NCBI GenBank assembly: GCA_002455655.1
Contig: DKLF01000031.1
Location: 1,728 to 25,383 of the forward strand
Direction of reading: 5' to 3'
Source: Oscillibacter sp. UBA6647
GTDB lineage: Bacteria > Bacillota > Clostridia > Oscillospirales > Oscillospiraceae
Length of the DNA: 23,656 bases
Shown: piece by piece, positions 1 to 7,624 of the stretch
Layout: every line of letters begins with the position of its first letter
How positions within the stretch are numbered: position 1 is the stretch's first letter
Position numbers and translations under genes: made by a program
The notes under the pieces: model-generated
The model's input: only the letters and a program-made list of their open reading frames with translations
The model's database searches: none
Told to the model about the DNA's origin: nothing

Positions 1-136
1 AGAGAATATAGCCCACAATCTGATTGATGGGGTTATAGCCCTTTTCCTCCAATGCCTGATAGACCGTTGACAGGACCTGGCGGATCTCCTCGTCCTTTTC
101 CATCGCAAGATTAAATTTTCTGGTGAAATCGTCCAT
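1..136 (-). CDS. ireB: IreB-family regulatory phosphoprotein, N-terminal part (runs off window)
   Basis: Only the first 45 codons lie in the window; the gene continues past base 1. The visible protein begins [19 protein letters not shown] and contains [16 protein letters not shown], the hallmark of the IreB/DUF965 family. These are small (about 85-90 residue) cytoplasmic proteins in Firmicutes; in Enterococcus IreB is a substrate of the Ser/Thr kinase IreK and affects cephalosporin resistance. The ATG at 134-136 is preceded by an AAGGTGG-like ribosome site and by its own promoter 33 bases upstream. It follows pheT on the same strand but appears to be transcribed separately. Family assignment rests on recalled sequence similarity; the regulatory role here is inferred. 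Confidence 0.85.
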   Translation of the reverse strand, partial: MDDFTRKFNLAMEKDEEIRQVLSTVYQALEEKGYNPINQIVGYIL

Positions 137-168
137 GAAGACACCACCTTTCCCCTTATACGTGTTTT

Positions 169-197
169 ATTATACTCGACTTTTTCCGGGCTGTAAA
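169..197 (-). promoter_or_regulatory. Sigma-A promoter of the ireB-like gene
   Basis: Read on the minus strand there is TTTACA (192-197), a 17-base spacer and a perfect TATAAT (169-174). Transcription would start near base 162, giving a short leader with the ribosome site of the ireB-like gene. It lies in the 101-base gap after the pheT stop, so the ireB-like gene does not depend on pheST transcription. Confidence 0.8.
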
Positions 198-237
198 GAG
201 CAAAGAAGAACTTTGATGGAGATTTTGCGGCCTCGTC

Positions 238-2940
238 TCAGCGCAGCGCCGCGTCCAACTCGCTCTTCAGCAGGGCCAGAATTCCGGTCACCTCCGCGTC
301 CGCCTCGGCGGCGGTGAGACTGCGGTCCTCTGCCCGGAAGGCAAGGTTAAAGGCCACGCTCTTTTTGCCCGGGGCGATTCCCACTCCGGTGTACACGTCA
401 AACAGAGAAATCTCCTTCAAAAGGCCCTTGGAGCCTCTGCGGATGCACTCCTCCAGCGCGCCCACGGTGACGGACTTGCCGCACACCACGGCGATGTCCC
501 GCGCCACGGCAGGGAAGCGGGGCAGAGACTTATACACAGGCTGGGCCCCCATGGCGGCATAGAGCGCGTCAAATCGCAGCTCGGCGGCGTACAGCTCGCA
601 GTCCACGCCGTAATTCACTGCAACATCCGGGTGAATCTGGCCCAAAATGCCAAGAATTTCCCCGTTCAGCAGGACCTTGGCGCAGCGGCCGGGATGGTAG
701 GAGGGATTGCCGGTTTCGGCCTCGAATACCGCGCCGTCAATGCGCAGGCCCTCCAGCACGGTTTCCACCGCGCCCTTCACGGAGAAAAAGTCCACCTCAG
801 GGCCAAATGCCCCAAGGGATAGAATCTTCGGCTCCTCCGCCACGCCGCTTGCATCCGGGCCGGTTTTCTTGGGGAAATAGGTGCGGCCCAGTTCGTAGAG
901 ATATGCGGCCTTGTTGCGGAAGTTGTAGTTCCGGGTCAGAATTTCCAGCATGGAGGGCAGCGTGGTGGTGCGCATGATGGAGGTGTCCTCTCCCAGAGGA
1001 TTCAGTATTTTCAAGGAGCTGCGCAGAGGAGAGTCCGCGGGGAGCTTGATTTTGTCGTAATAGGAGGGGCTGATGAAGGAGTAGGTGATGATTTCATCGT
1101 ACCCCAAGGACCGGCACAGTGCGCCGACGCTTCGTTCCGTTAACTGGACGGGGGTGTAGCCGCCGCCATGGGCGGACGCGCCGCCGGACAGGGTGACGGG
1201 GATGTTGTTGTACCCGTGGAACCGGGCCACTTCCTCAGCCAAGTCCGCCATGCCCTCCACGTCGCTGCGCCAGGAGGGAACGGTGACTTCGTCGCCGTTC
1301 AGTTCAAAGTCCAGCGTCTCCAGAATGGTCCGCATTTCGCTTTCGGCCACGTCGGTGCCAAGCAAAGCGTTGATCCGCTCCGGCTCCAGTGTCAAAACGG
1401 TGGGGGCGGAATCTCTGGCAATTACGTCCATTACGCCGTCCACCACTTCGCCAGCGCCCAGCAGCTCCACCAGTTCGCAGGCACGCTGCACCGCCTTCAT
1501 GGTGTTCATGGCGTCCAAACCCTTTTCATAGCGGGCGGAGGCCTCAGACCGCATATTCAGCGCCACGGCGGTGCGGCGGACGGACGCGCCGTTGAAGTTT
1601 GCGGACTCGAACAGGACCTGTGCGGTGTCGCCCACAATTTCGCTGTTGGCGCCGCCCATCACGCCTGCCACGCACACGGGCTTTTCCTCGTCGCAGATGC
1701 ACAGCATGCTGGGGGTCAGCTTCCGGACGTTTCCGTCCAGCGTCTGGATCGTCTCCCCCTCGCGGGCGGTGCGGACAATAATTCTTCCGCCCTCCACGCA
1801 GGAGAAGTCGAAGGCGTGCATGGGCTGGCCATATTCCAGCATGACATAGTTGGTGATGTCCACGATGTTGTTGATGGGCCGCACGCCGGAGTTGCGCAGC
1901 CGCTCCCGCATCCATGCAGGGGACGGCTTGATTTTTACGTTTTTCACCATCCGGGCCGTGTACCGGGGGCACAGGTCGCCATCCTCGATGTCGATGTCCG
2001 CCAGCTCCGCGATGCTGCCGCCGCAGCCCTTGATCTCCGGAGTGTGAAGCTTTAAGGGCTTCCGGAAGGTGGCGGCGGCCTCCCGCGCAAGGCCGATGAT
2101 GCTCAGGCAATCGGGCCGGTTGGGCGTGATTTCAAACTCCACCACATGGTCGTCGCAGCCGATGAGGGTTGCCACGTCGTCGCCGAGCTGCACATTCTCC
2201 TCCCGGAGAATCCAGATGCCGTCGGTGATGCAGTGGGGGAACTCGGATGGCTGGGCGTGAAGGTCGTCGGGCGTACAAATTTTTTCCGCCTTTGCATCGT
2301 AAGCTACCATATCCCCCTCGTGGAGGTTCTGGCAGTCGTCGTCCAGCATGGCGGTGCTGCCGCCAAGGTCCAAAACGGTGTGATACAGGCCGTCCGGCTG
2401 GACGGCGCATTCCAAGACCTTCGCCGCGCAGACGGCCCCGAAAAGCTTATGCCCCGGCTGAATATCCGCCGGGATGGAAGGCTCCTGTCCTTTCAGAGGG
2501 GTATAGTCCCCCAAAATCGCCGCGGCTTTAATCGCAGCGTAAGGATAATCGTGCTCGGCGGTGAGGTTCAGCTCTTTTAAAGAACACAGCATTCCCTGAG
2601 ACTCCACGCCCCGAAGCTTGCCGCTCTCGATTTTTACGCCGCCGGGGAGCAGCGCCCCGTCCTTTGCCACGGGGACAAGATCGCCCACATGGATGTTCCA
2701 CGCGCCAGTGACAATCTGGACCGCTTCATTTCCTGTGTCCACCTGCAAAACCCACATGTGGTCGGAGTCCGGGTGGCGCTTCATCTCCGTAATTTTGCCC
2801 ACGACCACGTTTTTGATTCCCGCACCAAGGTCGGTCGTGACCTCCTGCTTGGAGCCGGAGAGGGTCATCGCCTCGGCGAATTCCCGGTCGGAGGCGTCCA
2901 CCTCCACAAATTCATTCAGCCATTTTCTGGACAGTAACAT
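238..2940 (-). CDS. pheT: Phenylalanine--tRNA ligase beta subunit
   Basis: This is the beta subunit of the cytoplasmic alpha2-beta2 enzyme that charges tRNA-Phe. The N-terminus (MLLSRKWLNEFVEV) leads into an EMAP/OB tRNA-binding domain (about residues 40-125, ending RGVESQGMLCS). The B1/B3-B4 region includes VVEFEITPNRPDCLS (267-280) and the editing part with VAGVMGGANSEI. B5 and the catalytic-like core follow, with a C-terminal anticodon-binding FDX-ACB domain starting around YKSLPRFPAVARDIAVV. At 900 residues it is about 100 longer than the usual roughly 800. The extra length is an insert at about 126-238, inside the OB region between GMLCS and DGIWIL. The ATG is 18 bases after the pheS stop and has a GGGGAGAGGG site, so it is co-transcribed with pheS from the T-box promoter. 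Confidence 0.97.
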   Translation of the reverse strand: MLLSRKWLNEFVEVDASDREFAEAMTLSGSKQEVTTDLGAGIKNVVVGKITEMKRHPDSDHMWVLQVDTGNEAVQIVTGAWNIHVGDLVPVAKDGALLPGGVKIESGKLRGVESQGMLCSLKELNLTAEHDYPYAAIKAAAILGDYTPLKGQEPSIPADIQPGHKLFGAVCAAKVLECAVQPDGLYHTVLDLGGSTAMLDDDCQNLHEGDMVAYDAKAEKICTPDDLHAQPSEFPHCITDGIWILREENVQLGDDVATLIGCDDHVVEFEITPNRPDCLSIIGLAREAAATFRKPLKLHTPEIKGCGGSIAELADIDIEDGDLCPRYTARMVKNVKIKPSPAWMRERLRNSGVRPINNIVDITNYVMLEYGQPMHAFDFSCVEGGRIIVRTAREGETIQTLDGNVRKLTPSMLCICDEEKPVCVAGVMGGANSEIVGDTAQVLFESANFNGASVRRTAVALNMRSEASARYEKGLDAMNTMKAVQRACELVELLGAGEVVDGVMDVIARDSAPTVLTLEPERINALLGTDVAESEMRTILETLDFELNGDEVTVPSWRSDVEGMADLAEEVARFHGYNNIPVTLSGGASAHGGGYTPVQLTERSVGALCRSLGYDEIITYSFISPSYYDKIKLPADSPLRSSLKILNPLGEDTSIMRTTTLPSMLEILTRNYNFRNKAAYLYELGRTYFPKKTGPDASGVAEEPKILSLGAFGPEVDFFSVKGAVETVLEGLRIDGAVFEAETGNPSYHPGRCAKVLLNGEILGILGQIHPDVAVNYGVDCELYAAELRFDALYAAMGAQPVYKSLPRFPAVARDIAVVCGKSVTVGALEECIRRGSKGLLKEISLFDVYTGVGIAPGKKSVAFNLAFRAEDRSLTAAEADAEVTGILALLKSELDAALR

Positions 2941-2958
2941 CGTATCCCTCTCCCCTTA

Positions 2959-3984
2959 TCAGAATTGTTCCAGGAACCGCACGTCGTTTTCAAAAATCAG
3001 GCGCATATCGCTGATTTTATACTGGCCGAGGGCCAGCCGTTCCAATCCCATGCCGAAGGCAAAGCCCGAATAAACCTCTGGGTCGATGCCGCAGTTTTGC
3101 AGAACCTTGGGATGGACCATCCCGGCGCCCAGCACCTCGATCCAGCCCTCGCCCTTGCAGGTGGGGCAGCCCACGCCGCCGCACTTGTGGCACTGAATGT
3201 CCATTTCGCAGCTCGGCTCCGTAAAGGGGAAGTGGTGGGGACGGAAGCGGGTGACGGTGTTCTCGCCGTAAATCCTGCGGATGACGGCGTTCAGGGTGCC
3301 CTTCAAATCACCCATCGTGACGCCTTTGTCCACCACAATGCCCTCAATCTGATGGAACATGGGGGAATGGGTAGCGTCCACCTCGTCCTTGCGGTACACC
3401 CGCCCGGGGGACAGCACCCGGATGGGCAGCTCCCGGGATTCCATGGCGCGAATCTGCATGTTGGAAGTCTGGGTGCGCAGCAGGACATTGGAATCCTCTG
3501 TGAGATAGAACGTGTCGGACCACTCCCGTGCGGGATGGTCGGCGGGGGTGTTCAGCTTGGTGAAGTTATAGTCCGCCAGCTCCACCTCCGGCCCGTCCAG
3601 AATTTCAAAGCCAAGGGCGATGAAGATGTCTTTGATTTCGTCCAGCACGCTGTACATGGGGTGCTTGTGGCCCATGCGAAGCTTTTTGCCGGGAATTGTC
3701 ACGTCCAGAGCCTCGTTTTCAAGGCGGGCTTCCATGGCCTTGCGCTCCAAAAGGCCTGCCTGATTCTCGATGGCAGTCTCCAGCTCGGCTCGTACCTCGT
3801 TGGCAAGCTGGCCCATCACCGGGCGCAGCTCGGCGGACAGACCGCCCATCTGCTTCAGCAGAGCCGTCAGCTCACCCTTTTTGCCCAGATATTTCACCCG
3901 CAGCGATTCTAAGTCCGCAGCGGCCTGCGGACTGGACACGGCTTCCAGCGCGGCTTTGCGGATGGCTTCCAGTTGTTCCTTCAT
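2959..3984 (-). CDS. pheS: Phenylalanine--tRNA ligase alpha subunit
   Basis: This is the catalytic alpha subunit (341 residues, the normal family length). The N-terminal coiled-coil domain (MKEQLEAIRKAALEAV) binds tRNA. The class II core has motif 2 (FHQIEGIVVD) and motif 3 (FAFGMGLERLALGQYKI). A four-cysteine stretch CHKCGGVGCPTCKGEGW, common in Firmicute PheS, precedes EVLGAGMVHPKVL. I chose the ATG at 3982-3984 because it has AAAGGAG eight bases upstream and matches the family N-terminus. The frame is open further upstream (to 4161), but that extension lies inside the T-box leader and is not coding. It is the first gene of the pheS-pheT operon and is controlled by the T-box at 4045-4279. 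Confidence 0.97.
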   Translation of the reverse strand: MKEQLEAIRKAALEAVSSPQAAADLESLRVKYLGKKGELTALLKQMGGLSAELRPVMGQLANEVRAELETAIENQAGLLERKAMEARLENEALDVTIPGKKLRMGHKHPMYSVLDEIKDIFIALGFEILDGPEVELADYNFTKLNTPADHPAREWSDTFYLTEDSNVLLRTQTSNMQIRAMESRELPIRVLSPGRVYRKDEVDATHSPMFHQIEGIVVDKGVTMGDLKGTLNAVIRRIYGENTVTRFRPHHFPFTEPSCEMDIQCHKCGGVGCPTCKGEGWIEVLGAGMVHPKVLQNCGIDPEVYSGFAFGMGLERLALGQYKISDMRLIFENDVRFLEQF

Positions 3985-4044
3985 ACTTGATGCTCCTTTA
4001 CCCTTTCTATTGCAGAAATCACGTAGTTCAGGGGCGGACGGCAT

Positions 4045-4082
4045 AAAAAAACGCCCCTCGTCCCCAGATTGGGACGAAAGGC
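4045..4082 (-). terminator. Regulated intrinsic terminator of the T-box leader
   Basis: Minus strand: a 12-bp stem GCCTTTCGTCCC / GGGGACGAGGGGC (with two G-U pairs) around an AATCT loop, followed at once by G and seven T residues (4045-4051). It sits just after the T-box sequence and 60 bases before pheS, the normal arrangement for transcription attenuation. Confidence 0.88.
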
Positions 4083-4279
4083 TCAGCTTCCGCGGTACCA
4101 CCCAAATTCGCGCGGAGTGCCGCGCGCGCTTGAACCCCTGTAACGGTGGGTCTCCGGCCATGTCTCCATGGCGGCTCCCGGGCGAACCAAACGACGCGCC
4201 GCGGGCCGGCTTGCAGCCGGTGACCAGCCCTCTCTTGGCGGCGGAGAATCGTTATTTTCCCGTTCAACGCTGTTTTCAA
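4045..4279 (-). promoter_or_regulatory. T-box riboswitch leader (tRNA-Phe sensing) of pheST
   Basis: On the minus strand the leader contains the conserved T-box AATTTGGGTGGTACCGCGG (about 4090-4108), in which UGGU can pair with the acceptor end of uncharged tRNA with discriminator A, as in tRNA-Phe. Upstream, Stem I features are visible: GAACGGGAAAATAA near the 5' end (about 4250-4268), then AAGAGAGGGCTGG and a GC-rich hairpin CCGGCTGCAAGCCGG. A UUC phenylalanine specifier is plausible at 4184-4186 in GGTTCGCCC, though I place it by eye. The leader ends in an intrinsic terminator. Uncharged tRNA-Phe should stabilise the antiterminator and switch on pheST. Confidence 0.9.
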
Positions 4280-4285
4280 CTACCA

Positions 4286-4314
4286 CTTATAGCATGAAAT
4301 CCAAGGAAATGCAA
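4286..4314 (-). promoter_or_regulatory. Sigma-A promoter of the T-box/pheST operon
   Basis: Minus strand TTGCAT (4309-4314), 17-base spacer, TATAAG (4286-4291). The predicted start, near 4279, coincides with the 5' edge of the T-box leader. It lies directly after the terminator of the upstream lipoprotein gene. Confidence 0.78.
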
Positions 4315-4322
4315 GAGGAAAA

Positions 4323-4358
4323 TCCCCCGCCCGGCGTATTTTTCGCCAAACGGGGGAG
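4323..4358 (-). terminator. Intrinsic terminator of the 493-residue lipoprotein gene
   Basis: Four bases past the lipoprotein stop, the minus strand folds as CTCCCCCG...GGCG, loop AAAAATA, CGCC...CGGGGGA, with a three-base internal mismatch, followed by TTTTCCTC. It insulates the lipoprotein gene from the pheST promoter just downstream. Confidence 0.75.
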
Positions 4359-4362
4359 TTTA

Positions 4363-5844
4363 TCAGTCTGAAAGGTTTTCCATCAAAATTTCGGATACTG
4401 CGCCGTCTTTCATATAAAATGTGATGTGGCTTCCCAGCATTTCTTCGTCGCCGGGCCAGACCCATGCGCCGTCGCCGTCCTCCGCGCGGATTCTGTCGGT
4501 ATATTTCGCGTCCGGGTATACGGCCAAAATGTCGTCTTCTTTATCCCCCACGGACACGCCCCACCATGTTTTCACAGCCGGTGAGGCGGTTTCCATGCGG
4601 CTGACAAGGCTTGTTTCACCGCCTTCGTCGGAATATGTGACATATTTCACATCCACGCCGCCGTAGGAAAATGCATAGACCTTTTCCCCGTTGTCGCCGG
4701 TTCCCACGGATGTGGGCTTCTCCGCAAAATCCTTGTAGAGCCACGGGTATGCCCCGTCCTTCTTGCCAAGCGTAAGGCACTGCTCCTCCGCCACCAGACA
4801 AAACGCCGCGTCCGCGTCATCCTGACCAAGCTGGGTTGCCTGCATCCATGCGGTTTTCAGGGCATTCAGCAGGGCGGTCTCCGCGCTGTTTTTGGGCTGA
4901 TAGGCGTTTAAAAGCGCCTCGAGCCGCTCATCTTCCTGCGCCGGATGCCAGCCGTAGATGCTCCAGGCGGGATGGGTGATTACGGAATCCCGATATTCCC
5001 ACGGACTGTCCGGGAATGCGGACAGAGCTGCAAACCATTCGTCCGGATGGTTTAAAAGCCGGAGGGCAAAGTGGTCGCTTGCCCCTTCGGAAAACGCCCC
5101 GTCGGCGTGGAGCAGCCAGCAGGCCAACTTGAGGGCCGGCCAGTCCGCCATGTTTTCCTGTTCCATCGTGGACGGATCTCCATAGGAGAAGTGGAACACC
5201 GTCTTCGCCGTCTCGTCCAGCGCGTCGGAGGGGCAGAAGGTGGAAAAGCGCCAGCCGTCTGGCGTTTTGATGTAATCCAAAGTCTTCTGTGAGTATCCTA
5301 CCGTGGCAAGGGGAACCTCCCATTCATAGCTGTCGGCATAAAACGTCACGGTCACGGCCCAGTGGTTCTCGTCTGTCTGCTCCGCGCGTGCGGCCTTTCC
5401 CAACAGGTATAGATTGCTGCCTCTGGCCGCGTCGGCGGAATAGAGCCGTCCGTCGATGTCCCGATAGCCCGTGCCGCTGCCCATCAGTTTGTCCGCCAGC
5501 TCTTGGGTGAAGCAACTGCGCACGCATACGTCCAAATCGGCGTAGGTTTTCAGACTTTTGTGTGCCACCGCACGGTAGGAAAGCCCCGCCTGCTTGGGGT
5601 CGTAGGGATTGCCGTCCTCCGCTACCGGGTCACCCGAGGTGGGGAGGGAGCATAGATCAAACCAATCGTAAACCTCCGCCGCCTTTTCATAGGCCGCCAG
5701 TACGTCTGCCTCCGTCAACTCGGACGGAGCGGCTTCCTCATGAATAGAGGATGCCGAGGAAGTTCCTCCGGCGGGTTTGCCGCAGGCGGACACGGACAGG
5801 GCCAGCGCGGCGAATAAAATCAGCGTCAAGGTGCGTTTTCTCAT
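4363..5844 (-). CDS. Lipoprotein of unknown function (493 residues)
   Basis: The N-terminus MRKRTLTLILFAALALSVSACGKP is a lipoprotein signal with lipobox SVSAC (Cys21), followed by a short Gly/Ser/Ala linker, so the protein should be anchored to the outer face of the membrane. The rest is acidic and Trp/Tyr-rich, with no motif I recognise. The final part (GVSVGDKEDDILAVYPDAKY ... HITFYMKDGAVSEILM) looks like a small repeat of the type that compares a signal with a threshold, but I cannot name the family. The ATG at 5842-5844 is chosen over an adjacent TTG because AGGAGG lies 7 bases upstream. It is monocistronic: divergent from nnrD, with its own terminator. Confidence 0.85.
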   Translation of the reverse strand: MRKRTLTLILFAALALSVSACGKPAGGTSSASSIHEEAAPSELTEADVLAAYEKAAEVYDWFDLCSLPTSGDPVAEDGNPYDPKQAGLSYRAVAHKSLKTYADLDVCVRSCFTQELADKLMGSGTGYRDIDGRLYSADAARGSNLYLLGKAARAEQTDENHWAVTVTFYADSYEWEVPLATVGYSQKTLDYIKTPDGWRFSTFCPSDALDETAKTVFHFSYGDPSTMEQENMADWPALKLACWLLHADGAFSEGASDHFALRLLNHPDEWFAALSAFPDSPWEYRDSVITHPAWSIYGWHPAQEDERLEALLNAYQPKNSAETALLNALKTAWMQATQLGQDDADAAFCLVAEEQCLTLGKKDGAYPWLYKDFAEKPTSVGTGDNGEKVYAFSYGGVDVKYVTYSDEGGETSLVSRMETASPAVKTWWGVSVGDKEDDILAVYPDAKYTDRIRAEDGDGAWVWPGDEEMLGSHITFYMKDGAVSEILMENLSD

Positions 5845-5967
5845 CAAGAGATCCTCCTGTCTTGTTCAATTGAGTAAGACACTTCCATTAAAAGACGCTG
5901 GAGAAGGCGGAAAAGTTGCAGGCATTTGAAAAAGAGCCGCTGAAATTTTTCGGTCAGCCCAAACCCC

Positions 5968-5995
5968 TTGCAATTCGGCAGGGGGACACTATAAT
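5968..5995 (+). promoter_or_regulatory. Sigma-A promoter of the nnrD-alr operon
   Basis: TTGCAA (5968-5973), 16-base spacer, perfect TATAAT (5990-5995). The start would be near 6002, leaving a leader of about 80 bases before nnrD. The divergent lipoprotein gene begins at 5844 on the other strand; I see no equally clear promoter for it in the shared region. Confidence 0.8.
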
Positions 5996-6081
5996 TAAGA
6001 TCAACGGAAATGTATCTCCCGCCGTGGGAGTATAAAGAGGGAGACAAGGGTTGGGCGCTGAGCCCGGAAAGGAAGAACGCC

Positions 6082-6954
6082 ATGAAAACGCAGGAGCTTA
6101 CCATGGAATTTGTCCGGGAGGCGCTGCCGCCCCGGAAAACCGACGGCCATAAGGGTGACTTTGGAAAGCTGCTCATCGTGGGCGGCGCGGTGGGATACAC
6201 CGGCGCACCCTATCTTGCGGCGCTGGGGGCCGAGCGCTGTGGCTGCGGATTGGTATATCTGGGCGTGCCGGAGTGTATCTGGCAGACGGAGGCGGGCAGG
6301 TGCGTCTCCTCCATGCCCTTTCCCGCGCCGGACAAAAACGGGATGCTTAGTGAAAAAGCCATCAGACCCCTGCGGGAAAAGCTGGAAGAGTGCGGCGTGC
6401 TGGCCCTCGGCCCTGGCCTTGGCCGCTCAACAGACACGCAGAAGCTGGTTCTGGGCCTGCTGGAAACGGAAAAGCCCGTGGTGCTGGACGCCGACGGCAT
6501 AAACGTTCTTTCCGGGCATATGGATAGTCTGGACGCGCGGCGGGGCCGCGTCACGATTCTCACGCCCCACGACGGGGAATTTGCCCGTTTGGGCGGGGAC
6601 CTGACGGTGGATCGGGCGGAAGCCGCCCGGGACTTTGCCAAGGCCCACGGCTGCATTCTGGTGCGCAAGGGCCACCGCACGCTTATCGCAACGCCTGAGG
6701 GCACGGTGCTTCAAAATCCCACCGGAAATTCCGGTCTTGCCAAAGGCGGCAGCGGGGACGTGCTCACCGGAATGATCGCCTCGCTTTTGGCGCAGGGGGC
6801 AACGCCTTTGCGGGCGGCAGCCTGCGGGGTTTATCTCCATGGGCTTGCCGGGGATCTCGCCGCCGGGTGGCTGACGGAATACGGCATGACGCCCCGGGAC
6901 ACGGCGGAGGCGATTCCCAGCGCATTTCAAACGGTTTTAACGGAACAACATTAA
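6082..6954 (+). CDS. nnrD: ADP-dependent NAD(P)H-hydrate dehydratase
   Basis: This cytoplasmic repair enzyme dehydrates NAD(P)HX, the damaged hydrated cofactor, back to NAD(P)H using ADP. The 290-residue protein has the ribokinase-like fold of the YjeF C-terminal domain: KGDFGKLLIVGG (24-35), LDADGINVL (135-143), LTPHDGEFARL (160-170) and the signature GNSGLAKGGSGDVLTG (215-230) with the catalytic Asp. It is the stand-alone form, without the NnrE epimerase domain. The ATG at 6082 follows GGAAAGGAAG; a longer in-frame start at 6010 overlaps the promoter region and lacks family similarity. It is the first gene of a cluster with a lipoprotein, alr and mazF. Confidence 0.95.
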   Translation: MKTQELTMEFVREALPPRKTDGHKGDFGKLLIVGGAVGYTGAPYLAALGAERCGCGLVYLGVPECIWQTEAGRCVSSMPFPAPDKNGMLSEKAIRPLREKLEECGVLALGPGLGRSTDTQKLVLGLLETEKPVVLDADGINVLSGHMDSLDARRGRVTILTPHDGEFARLGGDLTVDRAEAARDFAKAHGCILVRKGHRTLIATPEGTVLQNPTGNSGLAKGGSGDVLTGMIASLLAQGATPLRAAACGVYLHGLAGDLAAGWLTEYGMTPRDTAEAIPSAFQTVLTEQH

Positions 6955-6968
6955 GGAGGGATATCCGG

Positions 6969-7580
6969 GTGCGCAAACCGACGGCTTGTGTACCGATGAT
7001 AACGCTCTGCCTGCTGCTGTGTGCTTGCGGCGGGGGAGAAAAGCAGACGGCTCAGGCCGCGCGGGCGCCCTATCAGGAGATGGAAAGCGCCCAGATGACC
7101 GCGGAGGTCACTGCATTTTACGGCGACGAGGTGAGCGCCTTTACCCTGCGGTGCGACTACGCCCCGGAGACGTCCACCGTGGAAGTGCTGGGTCCGGAGA
7201 CGGCGGCGGGGGTGAAGGCCCGCATGGACGGCGACGGGCTGACGCTGCTCTATGAGGACGACTGCCTCCCGGCAGGCCCCTTAAGCGGGGAGGAGCTCAG
7301 TCCCGCGTCCTGCCTGCCCCGGCTGATGAGCGCCCTGCGGGGGGGCTGGCTGCTGGAGGAAAATGAAGAGGACTGGGGCGAGGATTCCTGTTTGCGCCTT
7401 GCGCTGGAGCAGACCGGGGCGGAGGGGGGCAAAATTGTCTCCACCCTGTGGCTGCGGGCGGAGGATCATGTCCCTGTCCGGGGAGAAATCTCCGTGGATG
7501 AAAAAATAATTTTGCAGGCGGAGTTTACGGACTTTCAATTCGGTGCTATACTGGAGGATAACGGAGGGGCCGGAGAATAA
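6969..7580 (+). CDS. Small lipoprotein upstream of alr (YdcC-position, LolA-like beta protein)
   Basis: The GTG at 6969 is preceded by AAGGAGGG that overlaps the nnrD stop, with 8-base spacing. The 203-residue product starts VRKPTACVPMITLCLLLCACGGG, a lipoprotein signal with lipobox LCAC (Cys20). The mature part alternates short beta-like stretches (SAQMTAEVTAFYGDEVSAFTLRC, EDHVPVRGEISVDEKI, LQAEFTDFQFG). This suits the LolA/LppX-like fold of outer-surface lipoproteins such as Bacillus YdcC, which also sits directly before alr. The fold call is an inference from pattern and position. An open frame upstream to 6867 overlaps nnrD and is not used. It is probably co-transcribed with nnrD and alr. 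Confidence 0.85.
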   Translation: MRKPTACVPMITLCLLLCACGGGEKQTAQAARAPYQEMESAQMTAEVTAFYGDEVSAFTLRCDYAPETSTVEVLGPETAAGVKARMDGDGLTLLYEDDCLPAGPLSGEELSPASCLPRLMSALRGGWLLEENEEDWGEDSCLRLALEQTGAEGGKIVSTLWLRAEDHVPVRGEISVDEKIILQAEFTDFQFGAILEDNGGAGE

Positions 7581-7624
7581 CTGCGGCAAATGACCCCGAC
7601 AAATGAAAATTTGAAGGTGAGCGT

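Noticed and set aside
3985..4161. Upstream extension of the pheS frame (59 more codons)
   Set aside because: It overlaps the T-box and its terminator, and the ATG at 3984 has a good ribosome site and the family N-terminus.
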